Below are positions 46,839-59,690 of a stretch of DNA of 64,000 nucleotides, in pieces. The notes beneath the pieces were generated by a model. That model made no database searches and was not told the DNA's origin. It saw nothing but the letters and a program-made list of their open reading frames with translations. Position numbers and translations under genes: made by a program. This DNA comes from Odobenus rosmarus divergens (Eukaryota; Chordata; Mammalia; Carnivora; Odobenidae). Numbering within the stretch: the stretch's first letter is position 1; the number at the start of each line of letters is the position of its first letter. The stretch is from the NCBI RefSeq assembly GCF_000321225.1, contig NW_004451012.1:571887-635886 (forward strand), written 5' to 3'.

Positions 46839-47577
46839 TCAATATCTAAGGCTGTGAATCTAAGAAACTACTCTTTATTTAAAAAAATAGATTTTGAATG
46901 TACAAGGTACTATATGAACCATTTAATTATTGTATGAACCATAAACAATGCTTATTATTCATTATCTTTGTAAGGAGCATGTTTGAACCATAAGAAAGGT
47001 AGGCAAAATTTACTTTCTTATGAATTCTGTAAGTTTTTTCTTCTACTAGTCTATTTCTAATTTATTTAGGCATAGTTGCTTATTTCATTATTATTTATAT
47101 AGTACTATATACTAATATAGTGTTCTACTGTAGCATTATGTAATCGTACTATATATACCGAAAAATGCAGTACTATTGTAGCATTAAAAATGGGGTCTTA
47201 TAATGTAATGCAATATTATATAATCTTGACATTTAAAAGATCTTCAAAGCAATGCAGTCATATATTTTTTAGATGAAGACCATCAAACCTATAGCATTTA
47301 AATAACTTATACAAGTTCACAAAAATAGCAACAGAACATGAAAAATATACAAAATTCTTTATTCATATTTCATGATGGTGGCCATGTTGATGATTGTGTG
47401 TCTATATTCATCATGGGAATAGAGCACAATGTACACCGAACCAGTACATTCCTCAGATCAAACTTCCAAATCATTCCTTTTTTTCTTCAGTTATAATAAT
47501 CATATTTTAAAATCCCATCTACCATGTTCCTTTCTTCAACTATTGCATTTTTCATATATCAGAAATCCACTTTTAAA
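46839..47577. other. unassigned AT-rich intron sequence
   Basis: A TATA-rich stretch lies around 47090-47160. No gene was seen. Confidence 0.5.
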
Positions 47578-47592
47578 TGAAATCTTATTTCT

Positions 47593-47789
47593 TTTTTTTT
47601 TCAAAAATTTTATTTATTTATTTGAGAGAGAGAGAATGAGAGACAGAGAGCACGAGAGGGAAGAGGGTCAGAGGGAGAACCAGACTCCCTGCTGAGCAGG
47701 GAGCCCGATGCGGGACTCGATCCCCGGACTCCAGGATCATGACCTGAGCCGAAGGCAGTCGCTTAACCAACTGAGCCACCCAGGCGCCC
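47593..47789 (-). repeat. carnivore SINE (SINEC), minus strand, young-looking
   Basis: A well-preserved inverted copy with 'gagcacgagagggaagagggtcagagggag' body and head complement GAGCCACCCAGGCGCCC. Perfect 15-bp duplications TGAAATCTTATTTCT lie at 47578-47592 and 47790-47804. Confidence 0.96.
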
Positions 47790-48239
47790 TGAAATCTTAT
47801 TTCTACCTCTTATTACTTATAGCCTTCCTTATATATTTAAGGCTGTATAACATGCTTATTTTTAATCCTTCTGATTTAAAAGTCTGCTTCATTTGGCATA
47901 TGTCATTATTCTTTTATAGTGGTTATCTCTCAAGTGTTTACTTATTTGACCCATGTTGATGTAGGGATATCAGACCCTGGTATTTATGTTCAGAAAGCTC
48001 CAAATACCAAGACCTGGATTGTGTTTGCTCTTAAATTTAAGGAGATGAGGGTGTAGCTGCTGAATACCTTTGTGCAAGTAAAGCACTGTATAAATCTACA
48101 GTGTTATTCACATAAACAAGGTTACAAGGTGGGCCTTGGAGACATGTGATTCCCAGGGGAGGGATCACATAATTACTGAACTGGTTCTGGTCACTCCCTT
48201 CTGTAGTTAATCCTTCAAGAAACACTTTTTAAGTTATTA

Positions 48240-49600
48240 GGTTTTTTTTAATTAATAGACTCTTTAAAGCAGTTTAAAGTTTACAAAACTATTGAATGGA
48301 AAGTCCAAAAAATTCCCATATACCCCACTACCCCCAGCCCAATTTCCTTTTTTTTTATTAACATCTTGCATGAGTGTGGTAACATCTTGCATTTGTTACA
48401 GTTAATGAACCAACACTGACACATTATTGTTAACTAAAGTCCATAGTTTACTTGGATTACTATTCTATGGGTTTGAGAAATGTATAATGGCATTAGCTTA
48501 CCATTAAATTATCATACACAATAGTTTAACTGCCCTAAAAATATTGTCACTCTACCTATTCTTCCATCCTCCCACCCTCAGCCCCTGGCAACTACTGATC
48601 ATTTTACTGTCTCCAGAGTTTCACCTTTCCAGAATGTCATATAGATGGAGTCTTATAGTATATAGGCTTTTCTAAATATAATTTAATTTTTTAAAGATTT
48701 TATTTATTTTATTTAAGAGAGAGAGAACAGGGGGAGGAGCAGAAGGGAAGGTAAAGACAGGGGGAAAAACAGACTGTCCAAACATGTAGTCTGACACAGG
48801 GCTTGATCTCAGGACACAGGATCATGACCTGAACTGAAACCAAGAGTCAGATGCTTAACTGACTGAGCCACCCAGGCATCCCAGTGTATAGCCTTTTAGA
48901 ATCAGCTTCGTTCACTTAACAATATACATTTAAGATTATTCTTTTTGTGGCTTGATTGCTCATTTCTTTTGTCACTGAAAAATATTGCATTGTTTGGATG
49001 TACCACAATTTGTTTATTCATTCACCTATTGAAGTACATCTTGATTGCTTCCAAGGTTTAACAATTTTGAATAAACTTGCTATAAATATTTGTCTCCAGG
49101 TTTGTTTGTTTGTTTTGGGGGCATATGTTTTCAAATCACTGGGGTAAATTCCAAAGAAGTGATTATTTGATTGTATGGAAAGATTATGCTTGCTTTGGTA
49201 AAAAAAAAAAAAAACACTGCCAAAATGTCTTCTAACATGGCTATAACATTTTGCGTTCCCACCAGCAATGAATCAAAGTTCCTATTGCTCCACATCCTTG
49301 TCACCATTTAGTTTTGTCAGTGTTTGTCAATTTTACCATTCTAATAGGTGTGTAGTGATATCTTGTTTTAATTTGCATTTCCTAATGATGGATGATGTTG
49401 AGTATCTTTTGGTATGTTTATTTGCCATCCATATATCTTCTTTGGTAAGGTGTCTGTTGAAATATTTTGCCCATCTTTTGATTCTGTTGTTTTCTTGTTG
49501 TTGAGTTTTACGAGTTCTTTTTGTATTTTAGATACCAGCTCTTTTTTCATATGTGTTTTGGAAATATTCTCAGTCAGTGGTTTGTCTTATTCTTGCAACA
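48240..49600 (-). mobile_element. old LINE-1 3' half (3'UTR plus ORF2 C-terminus), split by a SINE
   Basis: Antisense old L1 text: 3'UTR type at 48240-48680 ('ttaacatcttgcatgagtgtgg', 'tttcacctttccagaatgtcatatag') and ORF2 C-terminal type at 48950-49560 ('ccaccagcaatgaatcaaagttcc', 'catttcctaatgatggatgatgttgagtatctttt'). A SINE at about 48690-48882 interrupts it. Short + frames here are shadows. Confidence 0.82.
48690..48882 (-). repeat. carnivore SINE (SINEC), minus strand, inside old L1
   Basis: Inverted tail AAAGATTTTATTTATTTTATT and head complement GAGCCACCCAGGCATCCC. The flanking text AGTATATAGGCTTTT and AGTGTATAGCCTTTT is the diverged target-site duplication. Confidence 0.9.
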
Positions 49601-49618
49601 TCCCAAGCCCAAGTGACT

Positions 49619-49640
49619 TGTGTGTGTGTGTGTGTGTGTG
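49619..49640. repeat. (TG)n microsatellite
   Basis: An uninterrupted TG run of 11 units. Confidence 0.9.
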
Positions 49641-49759
49641 AAGGCTTCATGCTTAAATTCTTAGAGAGAAGCAGCAATGGAGCAGGAAGTTCTCTTGATT
49701 GTAATCCATCAGAGCTGGTGGATCCAACTGGCAAAGGAAAAGAGGAGAATGCCTAAGGG

Positions 49760-52290
49760 TAAATGGCCTTCTCTTTTTATATGTATAACCTTTGCACATA
49801 TTTGAACTTTTTTTTATTTTATTCTGCCAACACTTGGAGCCCAAGTTCTGCAGATTTTTTGAACATGGAACAAGCAATATCTTACCTTATATGAGCCTCA
49901 TGTCAAACATGGTTCCTTTCCTCTTCATGATCATTAGCACTCTCAGCTTCAAGGCAAGATAAATTCTTCCCAAGCCATAATGGCATCAGCTCCCATCCAA
50001 GTTCTTCTGATATCTGATACCTGTGTGTGAACATATACTGTATTCTCATAGCAGCCAGACTTTGGGTCATTCATTATTACAATACTACACCTACTAGTAC
50101 CTTTCTAAAAGGAACAAACTAAGTCAACTAGTTAATTTAGAAGGAAAACATATAATCAGCTATTTAATTGGGTTGGAAGCTGATAGAAACTCATAGGATC
50201 TTATCCTTAAACATTCATATTTATAATTCTCTATACTTTAATATTGTCTACTGGCATTGGATAAATGTAGGTTCATTTTTAAATTAATTCTCCCATGGCC
50301 TTGAGATTATGTTCAAATTCATGGCAATTTCTTCAGATTAAGATAGCTTTTGTTGTTGTTAGAAATTAAGGTTTGTAGAAAGAGGATGAAGTAAGTTAGA
50401 GCATGAAGGTTGTTAATTTCCCCCAGGATAACTTACATATACCTTATATATTCCAAAAGAAGAATATTCTCAATTTAAAACAAAGAAGAAATTGCAAGTA
50501 TTTTATTACTTAGAGTTTATAGTGTTCACTACTTGCAACGTGTGGCAAAGCTTTTATTTAGAAGTAACAACTTTGCTGTGATCTTGTTAGGAAAACTAAT
50601 CAATATTTTAAAAACAAAGCAAGAACAAAACACATTTAAGGAAAGCCCAAGACCTGTTCATTACTTCACAGTCAGAGTGTGATATTTAAAGCACTATAAA
50701 CAAATCAAAAGAAGTGCATTGCCTTACATACCTTCTGTTTCTTCATCCTTTTAGCTGCCATTTATTTCTTTATAGGACTCAACATTCCAATAGGATGTTC
50801 ACTACCAAATTAAGGCCATTGGTTGTCAAGTGCTTTGAGACTCCAAAGTATAAAGAATAATAACTAAAATCATGTTATTATCTGGAAGTCAGAGTTCCAC
50901 TTAATATAGAAGTCTGCCTTGCCTATTTTATATCACAATCTGCTATATAATTAGATAACATCTGAAATCTAGTAGGCATCCTAATGACAGGAATGTTCCT
51001 GTCTGACTTCTTAGTCTAGATGATGAAGCATGGGAAGAAATTTTCAGCAAGTGTCAACTATTTTAGCTTGTGATACCAATTTGACAGTGTGGCAAGTGGT
51101 ATTCATTTGCTAAGCACCAAATGAAAATATTATTACATATATTTATGTTTTTATTTGGAAATAAAGTAAAGGCTAATTATGATACATATAGTGATAACTT
51201 AGAACAGTTCAACTTTCAATATAGACAGAAAATTTTATATAATCACACAGAAACAGCAGTAGTCAGCAAAGAACTGAATAGAATTTCTCCTTTAAAGAAT
51301 GGACGGCCTACCAGAGATCCAAAAATATATATTTAAATAAAAATATAAAGGGTTATTTTTTTCCTATATATGTTCAAGAAATGGCTCCTTATACATCCCG
51401 CAACACATGAAAAATCTTTGTGTAGTCTTACAGGTTGTCATAAACCCTCTGGTTCAGTTGGTATATCTTTTATGATGTAAATAGGATCCCCTATAGCTAT
51501 TTCTAGAGTAATTTAAAACTCATCCTATGAACCTTCATAAACTAGTGAAATAGGAAAAGCATAACTGACCAGAAAAACAGGTTTGCTGTAGATCTGCTCA
51601 GGCAATGAATTTTTAAAGGGTTTTCTTAAAACAACAGAGTATGTCAATTGGCAATATCAGTCCACATATGAGCTTTCAAGTGCTCTCTTTCTAAGCCCAG
51701 GCAGCTGGGTGATTTGTATGATATTTGATTTTTGGTTTTTTAGCAGCCCATTTTGATTTAGTGCCATTTGCATTTTTATAGACAACAGCAATCCTGCAGC
51801 AGGCTCTGTTTTGTTGATAAATTTTTCAAGTTGATAAAGGTAAAGGGTATGTAGAACTTGAACCCAATAAAGATGTATTGTTTTAAAACATCAGCACCAC
51901 TGAGAGATGAGTCTCAGAGGAAATAAAACACAAATAACTAGCAATTATATTTTATAATTTTCTCTTTTTCTTCCAATTTAGATACACTGCCTTTCTGCTT
52001 ACCTCTTTTTCTATATACTTGTAATGTTTTAGACTTTTAATAAGAATTCATGAAGAAGTTTCCATATAAAAACACTAATACAGTTAGTTATTGGGAATTT
52101 TTACTGTAGATAATAATATTTCCCTACAACAGATGCTATGGTCCTGAAGTTCAACTGCTAAAAGCAGGATTGTTCTTAGGAAGGTTTTTTGGCCTAAATA
52201 AAAAATATACAATATGTGGAATATATGAGAATGAGGAAAGAATTAACATGAAAAATTTTATTTTTTTGTTCTAGAATCTCTTTCTTAGTT
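49760..52290. other. unassigned intron sequence
   Basis: No gene or repeat family was identified. The + frame 51121-51336 has no domain or splice context. Confidence 0.5.
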
Positions 52291-52292
52291 TA

Positions 52293-52443
52293 CCTTTAAT
52301 TTTCCCACAGCCATTTGATATGTAAATAATTATGCCCATTTTATAAAAGAGAGAAGCTCAGAGAAGTTAATCATTTGCTTCAGGCGATTTGGCTCCTAAA
52401 TGGAAGACTTGGGATTTGCGCTAAAGTCTATCTTAGATCCTAT
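52293..52443 (+). repeat. MIR SINE
   Basis: 'attatgcccattttataaaagagagaagctcagagaagttaatcatttgc' is classic MIR core text, followed by the 'gatttggctcctaaatggaag' portion. The SINE at 52461 inserted at its right end. Confidence 0.85.
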
Positions 52444-52460
52444 TGCCTCAAGGTAATTTT

Positions 52461-52645
52461 TTAAAATTCATTTATTTATGGGAGAGAGACTGTGGAGGGA
52501 AGGGGGAGAGGGAGAGAGAATCTCAAACAGACTCCCCGCTGAGTGCAGAAACCTGATGTGGGCTCCACTCGGGGCTTGATCCCATGACCCTGAGATCATG
52601 ACCTGAGCTGAAATCAAGAGTCTGACTGAGCCACCCAGTGACCCC
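52461..52645 (-). repeat. carnivore SINE (SINEC), minus strand, diverged
   Basis: An inverted copy with GGGAGAGAGACTG..., GAGATCATGACCTGAGC and head complement GAGCCACCCAG. Duplications TGCCTCAAGGTAATTTT (52444-52460) and TGCCTCGAGGTAATTTT (52646-52662) differ at one base. Confidence 0.94.
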
Positions 52646-52662
52646 TGCCTCGAGGTAATTTT

Positions 52663-53380
52663 ATTGAAAGAAAAGCATATTAAAAGTGGACCATGTGAAC
52701 AATTTGATGTAAGGAAAATAAGAAGTCACAGAATGACTGGATGCAGCCTTGAGGGTAGAGAAGTAAGTATGTTTGGACTGGAGGTGAATGTCTTAGTACA
52801 AATTTTGCTGCCTGCTTAAGGTTGTAGTGCAGATCATACCTGTTTTATTTGTTTGTCTGTTGACTTGGACTTTGTAGAGTCCAAGTAGATTTGTAGATTT
52901 GATTTTGAATGACTTAAGCAGTTGTGAGGTTTTCATCCTTACCACTCTCTGCTGCCCTAACCCAGGAGAGTTTCACTCATTTACATTATCTGTCCCAAAC
53001 ATCTCTAGGCATTTGAGTTTGCACTCACAGTTTATAGTATAAGTAAATATACCTATCTAATGGGTATTAGAATTACCTTTACCCAGGGACAAAACACTAG
53101 TCTGTGAGACAAATATTAAATAGTTGTAAATACAAATACTATTTACAATATTCTAATGTACCATCACATGAAGGAATTATAGGTCAGAGGACAAGTTGTC
53201 ATGTTCAATCAAGGAATCAGAAAAAATGTAATAAGTTTAACAAAGGAAGTAGTTGGATAAATGAGACAAAAATCTAGTCTGAGAAGAGTAGATTTTATAA
53301 CGGGAATTTTCAAATGAAGGTGAGAAATTTGGAGACCATCTAATTTTGGATAGGGCTGATTAAGATTAACTGAGAATTAA
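52663..53380. other. unassigned intron sequence
   Basis: No gene was recognised. A short inverted pair 'gacttggactttgtagagtccaagtagat' near 52861 can form a small hairpin (GACTTGGACT/AGTCCAAGT). Confidence 0.45.
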
Positions 53381-53396
53381 GAAATAAGTACATGTT

Positions 53397-53598
53397 GGAG
53401 CACCTCAGTGGTTCAGTCAGTTAAGCATCGGACTCTTGTTTTGGCTCAGGTCATGATCTCAGAGTCGTGAGATCAACCCTCACGTGGTGCTCTGTGCTGA
53501 GCATGGAGCCTGCTTGAGATTCTCTCTTTCCCTCTCCCTTTGCCCCTCCCTCTTTTTGCTCAAACTCTGCTCTCTCTTAAAAAAACAAACTAACAAAA
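53397..53598 (+). repeat. carnivore SINE (SINEC), diverged
   Basis: Head GGAGCACCTCAGTGGTTCAG, 'ggctcaggtcatgatctcagagtcgtgagatc' body and CT-rich stretch. Flanks GAAATAAGTACATGTT (53381-53396) and GAAACAGGTACGTGTT (53599-53614) are a decayed duplication. Confidence 0.92.
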
Positions 53599-54169
53599 GA
53601 AACAGGTACGTGTTATTAAGACATTCAGTTTTGGGAACTGTATTTTAACATGACAGACTGAGGTTAAAGGACAGAAAATGGAGCTCTGGTAGTCGCATAA
53701 GTCAAGGATCAGGAGGGACCTTAGTTTTTAGGAAAATGGTGTACAGAGGTAAATGGAAAGCTAATGCTAAAATTAAGATGATAAATTTAATTAAAATGCT
53801 AAAATTAACTCCCTGCTAAGCAGATGCATAAATGAATTGAGGTGCTTTTATGCTTTTTTCTACGTGGGTCTAGGAGTGATCTGAGATTGGGTGAAGATAA
53901 ATAGGCAAATTAACATTAAATGACCCCAATTACAAGTTATAACCATGGGTTTATGTTAACCATTTTCTGTTGTCTTCCCCTCCCTTTTAACATAAAAGAA
54001 AGAGAAATCATAAGGAAAGATTAGAGACAGCTTGGCAAATGATCTTGTTTCCTGAATCTCTCTCCCACAATCAACCCTGCACAAACTGTGCAAGTACAAG
54101 TGGGATTCTGAGAGATTAACATGAAATTTGTGAGATTCTCCTAAAAAGACCCAGGTCCCTTTTAACAAC

Positions 54170-55220
54170 TGGTTTGGGGGCTGGTGAAGTAGGGGGCCAC
54201 ATGGAGATCTATAGCTGGGCTGTAATTGAACTTACATGACTGCCTTCCTTGCTGAGTTATGGGTAGAGACTACACCAGCTGGAGTTGTCACAGGAAGGAC
54301 ACTTATCTTTTTATTTTTTTTATTATGTTATGTTAATCACCGTACATTACATCATTAGTTTTTGATGTAGTGTTCCATGATTCGTTTGCATATAACACCC
54401 AGTTCTCCATTCAATATGTGCCCTCTTTAATACCCATCACCAGGCTAACCTATCCCCCCACCCCTCTCCCCTCTAGAACCCTCATTTTGTTTCTCAGAGT
54501 CCATAGTCTCTCATGGTTTGGGAAAGACACTTTATTTATGGCAATTAAGGAAATCACAAGTAGGAACTTCCAAAGCTATGATTCCCCAGGCAAGGGTGAA
54601 TGGGTTCCTTTTATTTAGGGTTAGGATGAATACTCAGAAAGGGGAGTTTTGTCATCATATATAGAGGTAGACATAGGGTCGTGCATGCATTCATTGTATG
54701 TTATGTTAATGAGATTTGTGCTTTTCCTTGGGCGGAGATTTTAGCATTATAATTATGTTGAGGTAACTGTCAGCCACTCCATCTGTACAGGTGTGAGTCA
54801 GTGGTTGAACTCAAACTGGTCTGAGTGGTCTCGGCTAGCCAGAGCTCTACATCAAGGCCATTGTTATTACCTACAGGGATAGGTTGGGTTTCCATCACAG
54901 GACACTTTGCACAGCAGATCTTTTGCCTGAGTTAAAAGATAAGCTGGAAAGAAGAATTTAAGGAAAATATGGGACAATGGTCAGTAGGTACATTCAGGTG
55001 GCCAGTAAAGATCATGTCTTGGAGTTAATCACGTGGGGTCTTGCTGGTGACAGGGGCAAGCAAAGGCTGGTACAGACAGGGTTTTGTGTTCTGCTTCTCT
55101 AAGTCCTCAACTTTTCTTGGAGCTTTTATTACCACTTAGTGAAAATTCTAAAAGAAGACCAGCTATGGTTGCATAGGTTGCCCCCACATAATATAGTTGT
55201 TGCCCTTGGCAGTGCTCATG
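54170..55220. other. unassigned, less AT-rich segment, possibly an old transposon
   Basis: Apart from an L1 insertion at about 54306-54518, this stretch has a composition and phrase style different from its neighbours ('cttttatttagggttaggatgaatactcag', 'cctacagggataggttgggtttcc'). It could be a decayed LTR or other old element. No paired ends were found. Confidence 0.3.
54306..54518 (-). mobile_element. LINE-1 3'UTR insertion, severely 5' truncated
   Basis: L1 3' end on the - strand with 'gttaatcaccgtacattacatcattag', 'tacccatcaccaggctaacc' and 'tcagagtccatagtctctcatgg'. Flanks GGACACTTAT and AGACACTTTAT suggest an imperfect target-site duplication. Confidence 0.88.
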
Positions 55221-55599
55221 TGACAATGCTCATATCATACAGAAAACACTGATTTTGCTTTGAGCAATATTATCCATATACTTATCTAAGAGCTACATTA
55301 CTACAATCATAAAAAGTTATTCCAGTTTTTTATTACTCATGAAGATACAGTTTCATGATCAAGGATTAATCACTTGCTATAACGAAGATTTAAGGACAAG
55401 TTCTTTTTGTTTGTGTGTTTCCTCACATTATTGTAAATATAAATCAACTAGTGGTTAAAATTCTTTAATCATAGAATGCTGTGAGGATAGCCCCTTTAAT
55501 GTCTTCTATAATGTAAATATTTAAATATACACAGTTCGGTGTGTATGTATATATTTGACTTTATGCTGCATTTATATACTATAAATGGATCACTTTTTT

Positions 55600-57390
55600 T
55601 CTTAAGCGTTTATTTTTTTAGAAGTTTTAGGTTCACGGCAAAATGGGGAAGATTTAGAGATTTCTTATAGACCTCTGCCACACATGCATAGCCTCCCCCA
55701 TTATCAACATGTCCCACCAGAACAGTATGTTATAATTAATGAACGTATATTGACTCATCATAGTTACCCAAAGTCCACAGTTTACTTTATGGTTCACTCT
55801 TAATGTCGATGGGTTTGGGCAAATGTGTATTGACATGTATCTATCATTTTGGTATCCTACAGAGAATTTTCACTGCCCTAAAAATCCTTGGTGCTCCACC
55901 TATTCATTCCTCCCTGCCCCTCTCCCCAATACCTGGAAAGCACTGATCTTTTTACTTCCTCAATAGTTTTGGCTTTTCCAGAACATCACATAATTGAGAT
56001 CACATACAGTGTAACTTTTTCAGATTGGCATTTTTCACTTTGGTCTTCCAAAGTGGCTGCACCATTTTGTACTCCCGCTAGCAATGAATGAAAATTACTA
56101 TTTCTCCACATTCTTCCCAGGATTTGGTGCTGTAGGTGTTTTGGATTTTAGTCCTTATAATAGGTAAATAGGGTATCTCATTGACATTTTAATTTTCATT
56201 TCCCTGGTGACTATGTATGGAGCATCATTTCACCTGCTTAGTTGCCATCTGTATGTCTTCTTTGGTTAGGTGTCTGTTAGTCTTCGGTCCATTTTAAAAT
56301 GCAGTTGTTTATTTTCTTCTTGTTGAGTTTTAAGAGGTTTTTCTCTGTATTTTATGTAACAGTTCTTTATCAAACATGTCTTTTGCAAATATTTTCTCCC
56401 AGTCTGTGTCTTGTTTTCTCATTCTCCTATCAGTGTCTTTTGCAAAGCCTAAATTTTTAATTTTAAAATTACAGTATTAAAAAATAAGATTACAGTACAG
56501 CTTGTCAGTTCTTTCTTTCATGAATGAATTTAAAAATTCATTGACAAGCCCAAAATCATATAGATTTTCCTTTATGTTATCTTACAGTTTTATAGGTTTG
56601 TGATTTACATTTAGGTCTGTGATCGATTCTGAGTTAATTTTTGGAAAGGGTATAAGGTCTGTGACAAGAATCATTTTTTTTAAAATATTTGGATGTTCAG
56701 TATTTCCAACATCATCTGTAAAAAGACCATCCTTTCTCCATTGACTTATCTTTGCTCTTTTGTCCAAGATCAATAGGTTATATTTGTGTGTATCTATTTT
56801 TGGGATCTCTAGTTGTGCCATTGATCTATTTGTCTATTCTTTCACCAAAATCACACTGTGAATTACAGTTGCTCCATAATAACTCTTGAGGTTGGCTAGT
56901 GTCAGTCTCTAACTTTATTCTTCTTCAATATTGTGTTGCTATTCCAGGTCTTTTGCTGCTACACATAAACTTTAGAATCAGTTTGTCAATGCCCATACAA
57001 CAACTTGCTGGTATTTTCATTGGCATTTTATTGAATCTACAGATCAAGTTGGGAAGAACTGACATTTTCACAATATTGTATCTTCTTATCTATGAACATG
57101 GAGTATTCTCTCCATTTATTTAATTCTCCCTTGATTTATTTAACCAGAGTTGTAGAGTTTACCTCATGTAAATCTTGTCTACGTCGTGTTAGTTGTATAC
57201 TTGTGTATTTCATTTTTTTTCTTGCTGATATAAATGGCATTATATTTTATTGTCAGTTCTTTGTCATTTTCTACATAGAAAATCATATCTGTGAACAAAG
57301 TTTTATTTCCTTTTCTTGTTTTATTGCTTTTGTCAAGACTTCCACATGATGTTCAAAAGGAGCAGTGAGAGGAGATCATATTGCTGAATG
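55600..57390 (-). mobile_element. old LINE-1 3' half (3'UTR plus ORF2 part)
   Basis: Antisense old L1: 3'UTR type at 55610-56010 ('gaagttttaggttcacggcaaaatgg', 'aaagtccacagtttactttatgg'), then ORF2 type ('actcccgctagcaatgaatgaaaattac', 'tcatttccctggtgactatgtatgg', 'gacattttcacaatattgtatcttc'). Minus frame 56582-56821 is a surviving ORF2 piece. Frames on the + strand here are shadows. Confidence 0.82.
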
Positions 57391-57400
57391 TACATATGTA

Positions 57401-57427
57401 TATATGTGTGTTTATATATATATATAT
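57401..57427. repeat. (TA)n-rich simple repeat
   Basis: TATATGTGTGTTTATATATATATATAT-type low-complexity tract at the edge of the old L1. Confidence 0.7.
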
Positions 57428-58029
57428 TCAGGACTGAATACATCTACAAAAGTCACCTCATTTTGTTAAACTTCATAAATATTAGCTGACTTTATCAGCT
57501 ATATAGATTATCAGTATTTTTCTATTACTATTTCTATTTTAATACTTATTAGGCTTGAAAATAGTTTGGCATCTAACGTGAAATAGAAATCTAACTTTTT
57601 TCCCTATCTTTGCTTTCCCAGATTTAACATAGATGTTCCAACACAATTTATTAAGTAATCCATTAATTTCCATTGATTAAATATGCTACTTCAGCTGAAA
57701 GAATCTGTTTCTGAACTTTCTATCCTATTCCAGTAATAATCTTCTGTTGAAGGAATTTTTATTAAAAAGGGAATTTGTGTCCTTATTGGGGGCTATTAGC
57801 TAGGTGATATTTTAACTATGAATGTGTAGTTTGCAATTTCTAATAACTTTATACATATTTGCAATGATAAGGATAGTAAGTAGATCCCAAAAAGAGAGAG
57901 ATGATGCAAACACATACACCAAGATATAGAACATTTATTATATATTAAAGGTTGTATAATAAATGTAGAAAAATACAGCACTTTGTAAAATAGGTCAGGA
58001 TGAAAGTCTATACATTTTGGGAATATGAT

Positions 58030-59000
58030 TAGATCTGTACCACATGCTTGCAATAAAATTAATTCCTAATGGATTAAAAGATTGTTAGGTGAAAATTAAA
58101 GCCATAAGAATATTAGAAGAAAATATAGGTGAAAATGAGAATGTCTTTAGCAATATGACCTAAGGAGAAATAGAAAATATTGACGAATCTGATTACATAA
58201 AATGTTAAATATTCTGTATATCAAGAAACAATAAAAACTAACTTTAATAACAAAAGAAAAATTTAAACAATGTGACAAATGTTGCACATTATACATTTGT
58301 CAAGAATTTTTAAAGATTTATTTATTTACTTATTTTAGAGAGAGAGAGAGAGCACAGGGTGAGGGGATAAGGGAGAGGGAGAGAGAAACTCAAGCAGACT
58401 CCACACTCACACTGAACATGACAAGAAGCTCAATCTCACAACCCTGAAATCATGAGCTGAGTCAAAACCAAGAGTCGGTCACTCAACCGACTGCACCACC
58501 CAGGCACCCCTAAGGAATGTTAAAAATCAATAACAAAACAATAACAAAACATGAATAATAAAATGATCAAAAATATGAATATTTAAATGCTGGAAAAAAT
58601 AAGGAATACTAACAGGTATAATAAAATTTTCAATGCAAATTTTAATTAAAAGAACAGTTCTCTGAAAAAACTAAAGTGTCATTTAATCTTCTCAAATTAG
58701 CCAAAATATAAAAAATACTATAATAAATACTTTCGGTAATTGTATAAAAATATGGTGAAGTACAATTATTTGAGGGGGTCCATTAGACAATGCCTATCAA
58801 AAGACTTTGATCCAACAACACCACTTCTTGTAATCCAATAAATAAACTAGAATGTGGGGGAAGATTCATGTGTTTATATGTGTGTTTGTGTCAGTGTACA
58901 ACAGAGATTTATTTCATAATAGAATCATTGAAAATATACCCAACAATAAGTGATTGGATACATATATGTATAAATGTGTATATGATTATACATATGTTTC
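58030..59000 (+). mobile_element. old LINE-1 ORF2 C-terminal fragment, split by a SINE
   Basis: Decayed + strand L1 text: 'aagccataagaatattagaagaaaatataggtgaa', 'gaatctgattacataaaatg', then after the SINE 'ccaacaacaccacttcttg' and 'ataatagaatcattgaaaatatacccaacaataagtgattgg'. No frame survives. Confidence 0.65.
58311..58510 (-). repeat. carnivore SINE (SINEC), minus strand, diverged
   Basis: Inverted tail AAAGATTTATTTATTTACTT, GA-rich body and head complement CACCACCCAGGCACCCC. Flanks CAAGAATTTTTAAA and TAAGGAATGTTAAA look like a decayed duplication. Confidence 0.9.
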
Positions 59001-59690
59001 TATGTGTTATACATTTAAATGTATAGTCAGGTAATATAGAATTATTAATTATTATTTTCTTCTTTACTAATTTTCCTCACTGGGAGTATCTATTTCTGGA
59101 GTATTTCGTCTGTATTTTCATACAAATAATTCTGAAATAATTGTATTTCAGAAATAAATATGATGTTGTAGATGACTATCATTACATCATAACCTAAGAG
59201 ATCATATATTGCATATGAGTTCATATAGGCCTACAAAGAAACACACACTCACACAAACACACAAGCAAAATTTTAAATGTACTTATCTCTTGTGGATAAA
59301 ATTTTTGAGTTTTGCTTAATTTTATTATTGATGCTCTGTATTTTTATAAAACAGATTGTGAAAGTATTTATAATAAAAGATTGTTTTAGAAAATGTTTGA
59401 TTGGAAGATGGATTGAGATGATAAAGTGTGCATATGCATTTACATCCCCTTCCAACTAAATTCTTTGAAACAGCAAAAATCTGTTGTTGGTTTTTGTTGT
59501 TATTGTTTTTAGAGTAAAGTTTAACAGTGCCAGCAATTAAGAAAGAATAGTTTTGGTGGCTAAGGCATTTTGACAAATTCCTGGAAAACAAACTCATGAT
59601 TGTCAAAGAAGCAAGAGTAAAATAAACCGTAGCAGAAAAAAACACACAGAGGTGAAAAAAACTGATGCAGAGGCAATTACAATTTCAGTA
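59001..59690. other. unassigned AT-rich intron sequence
   Basis: No gene was recognised. A short (CA)n-like stretch lies at about 59240-59265. Confidence 0.45.
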
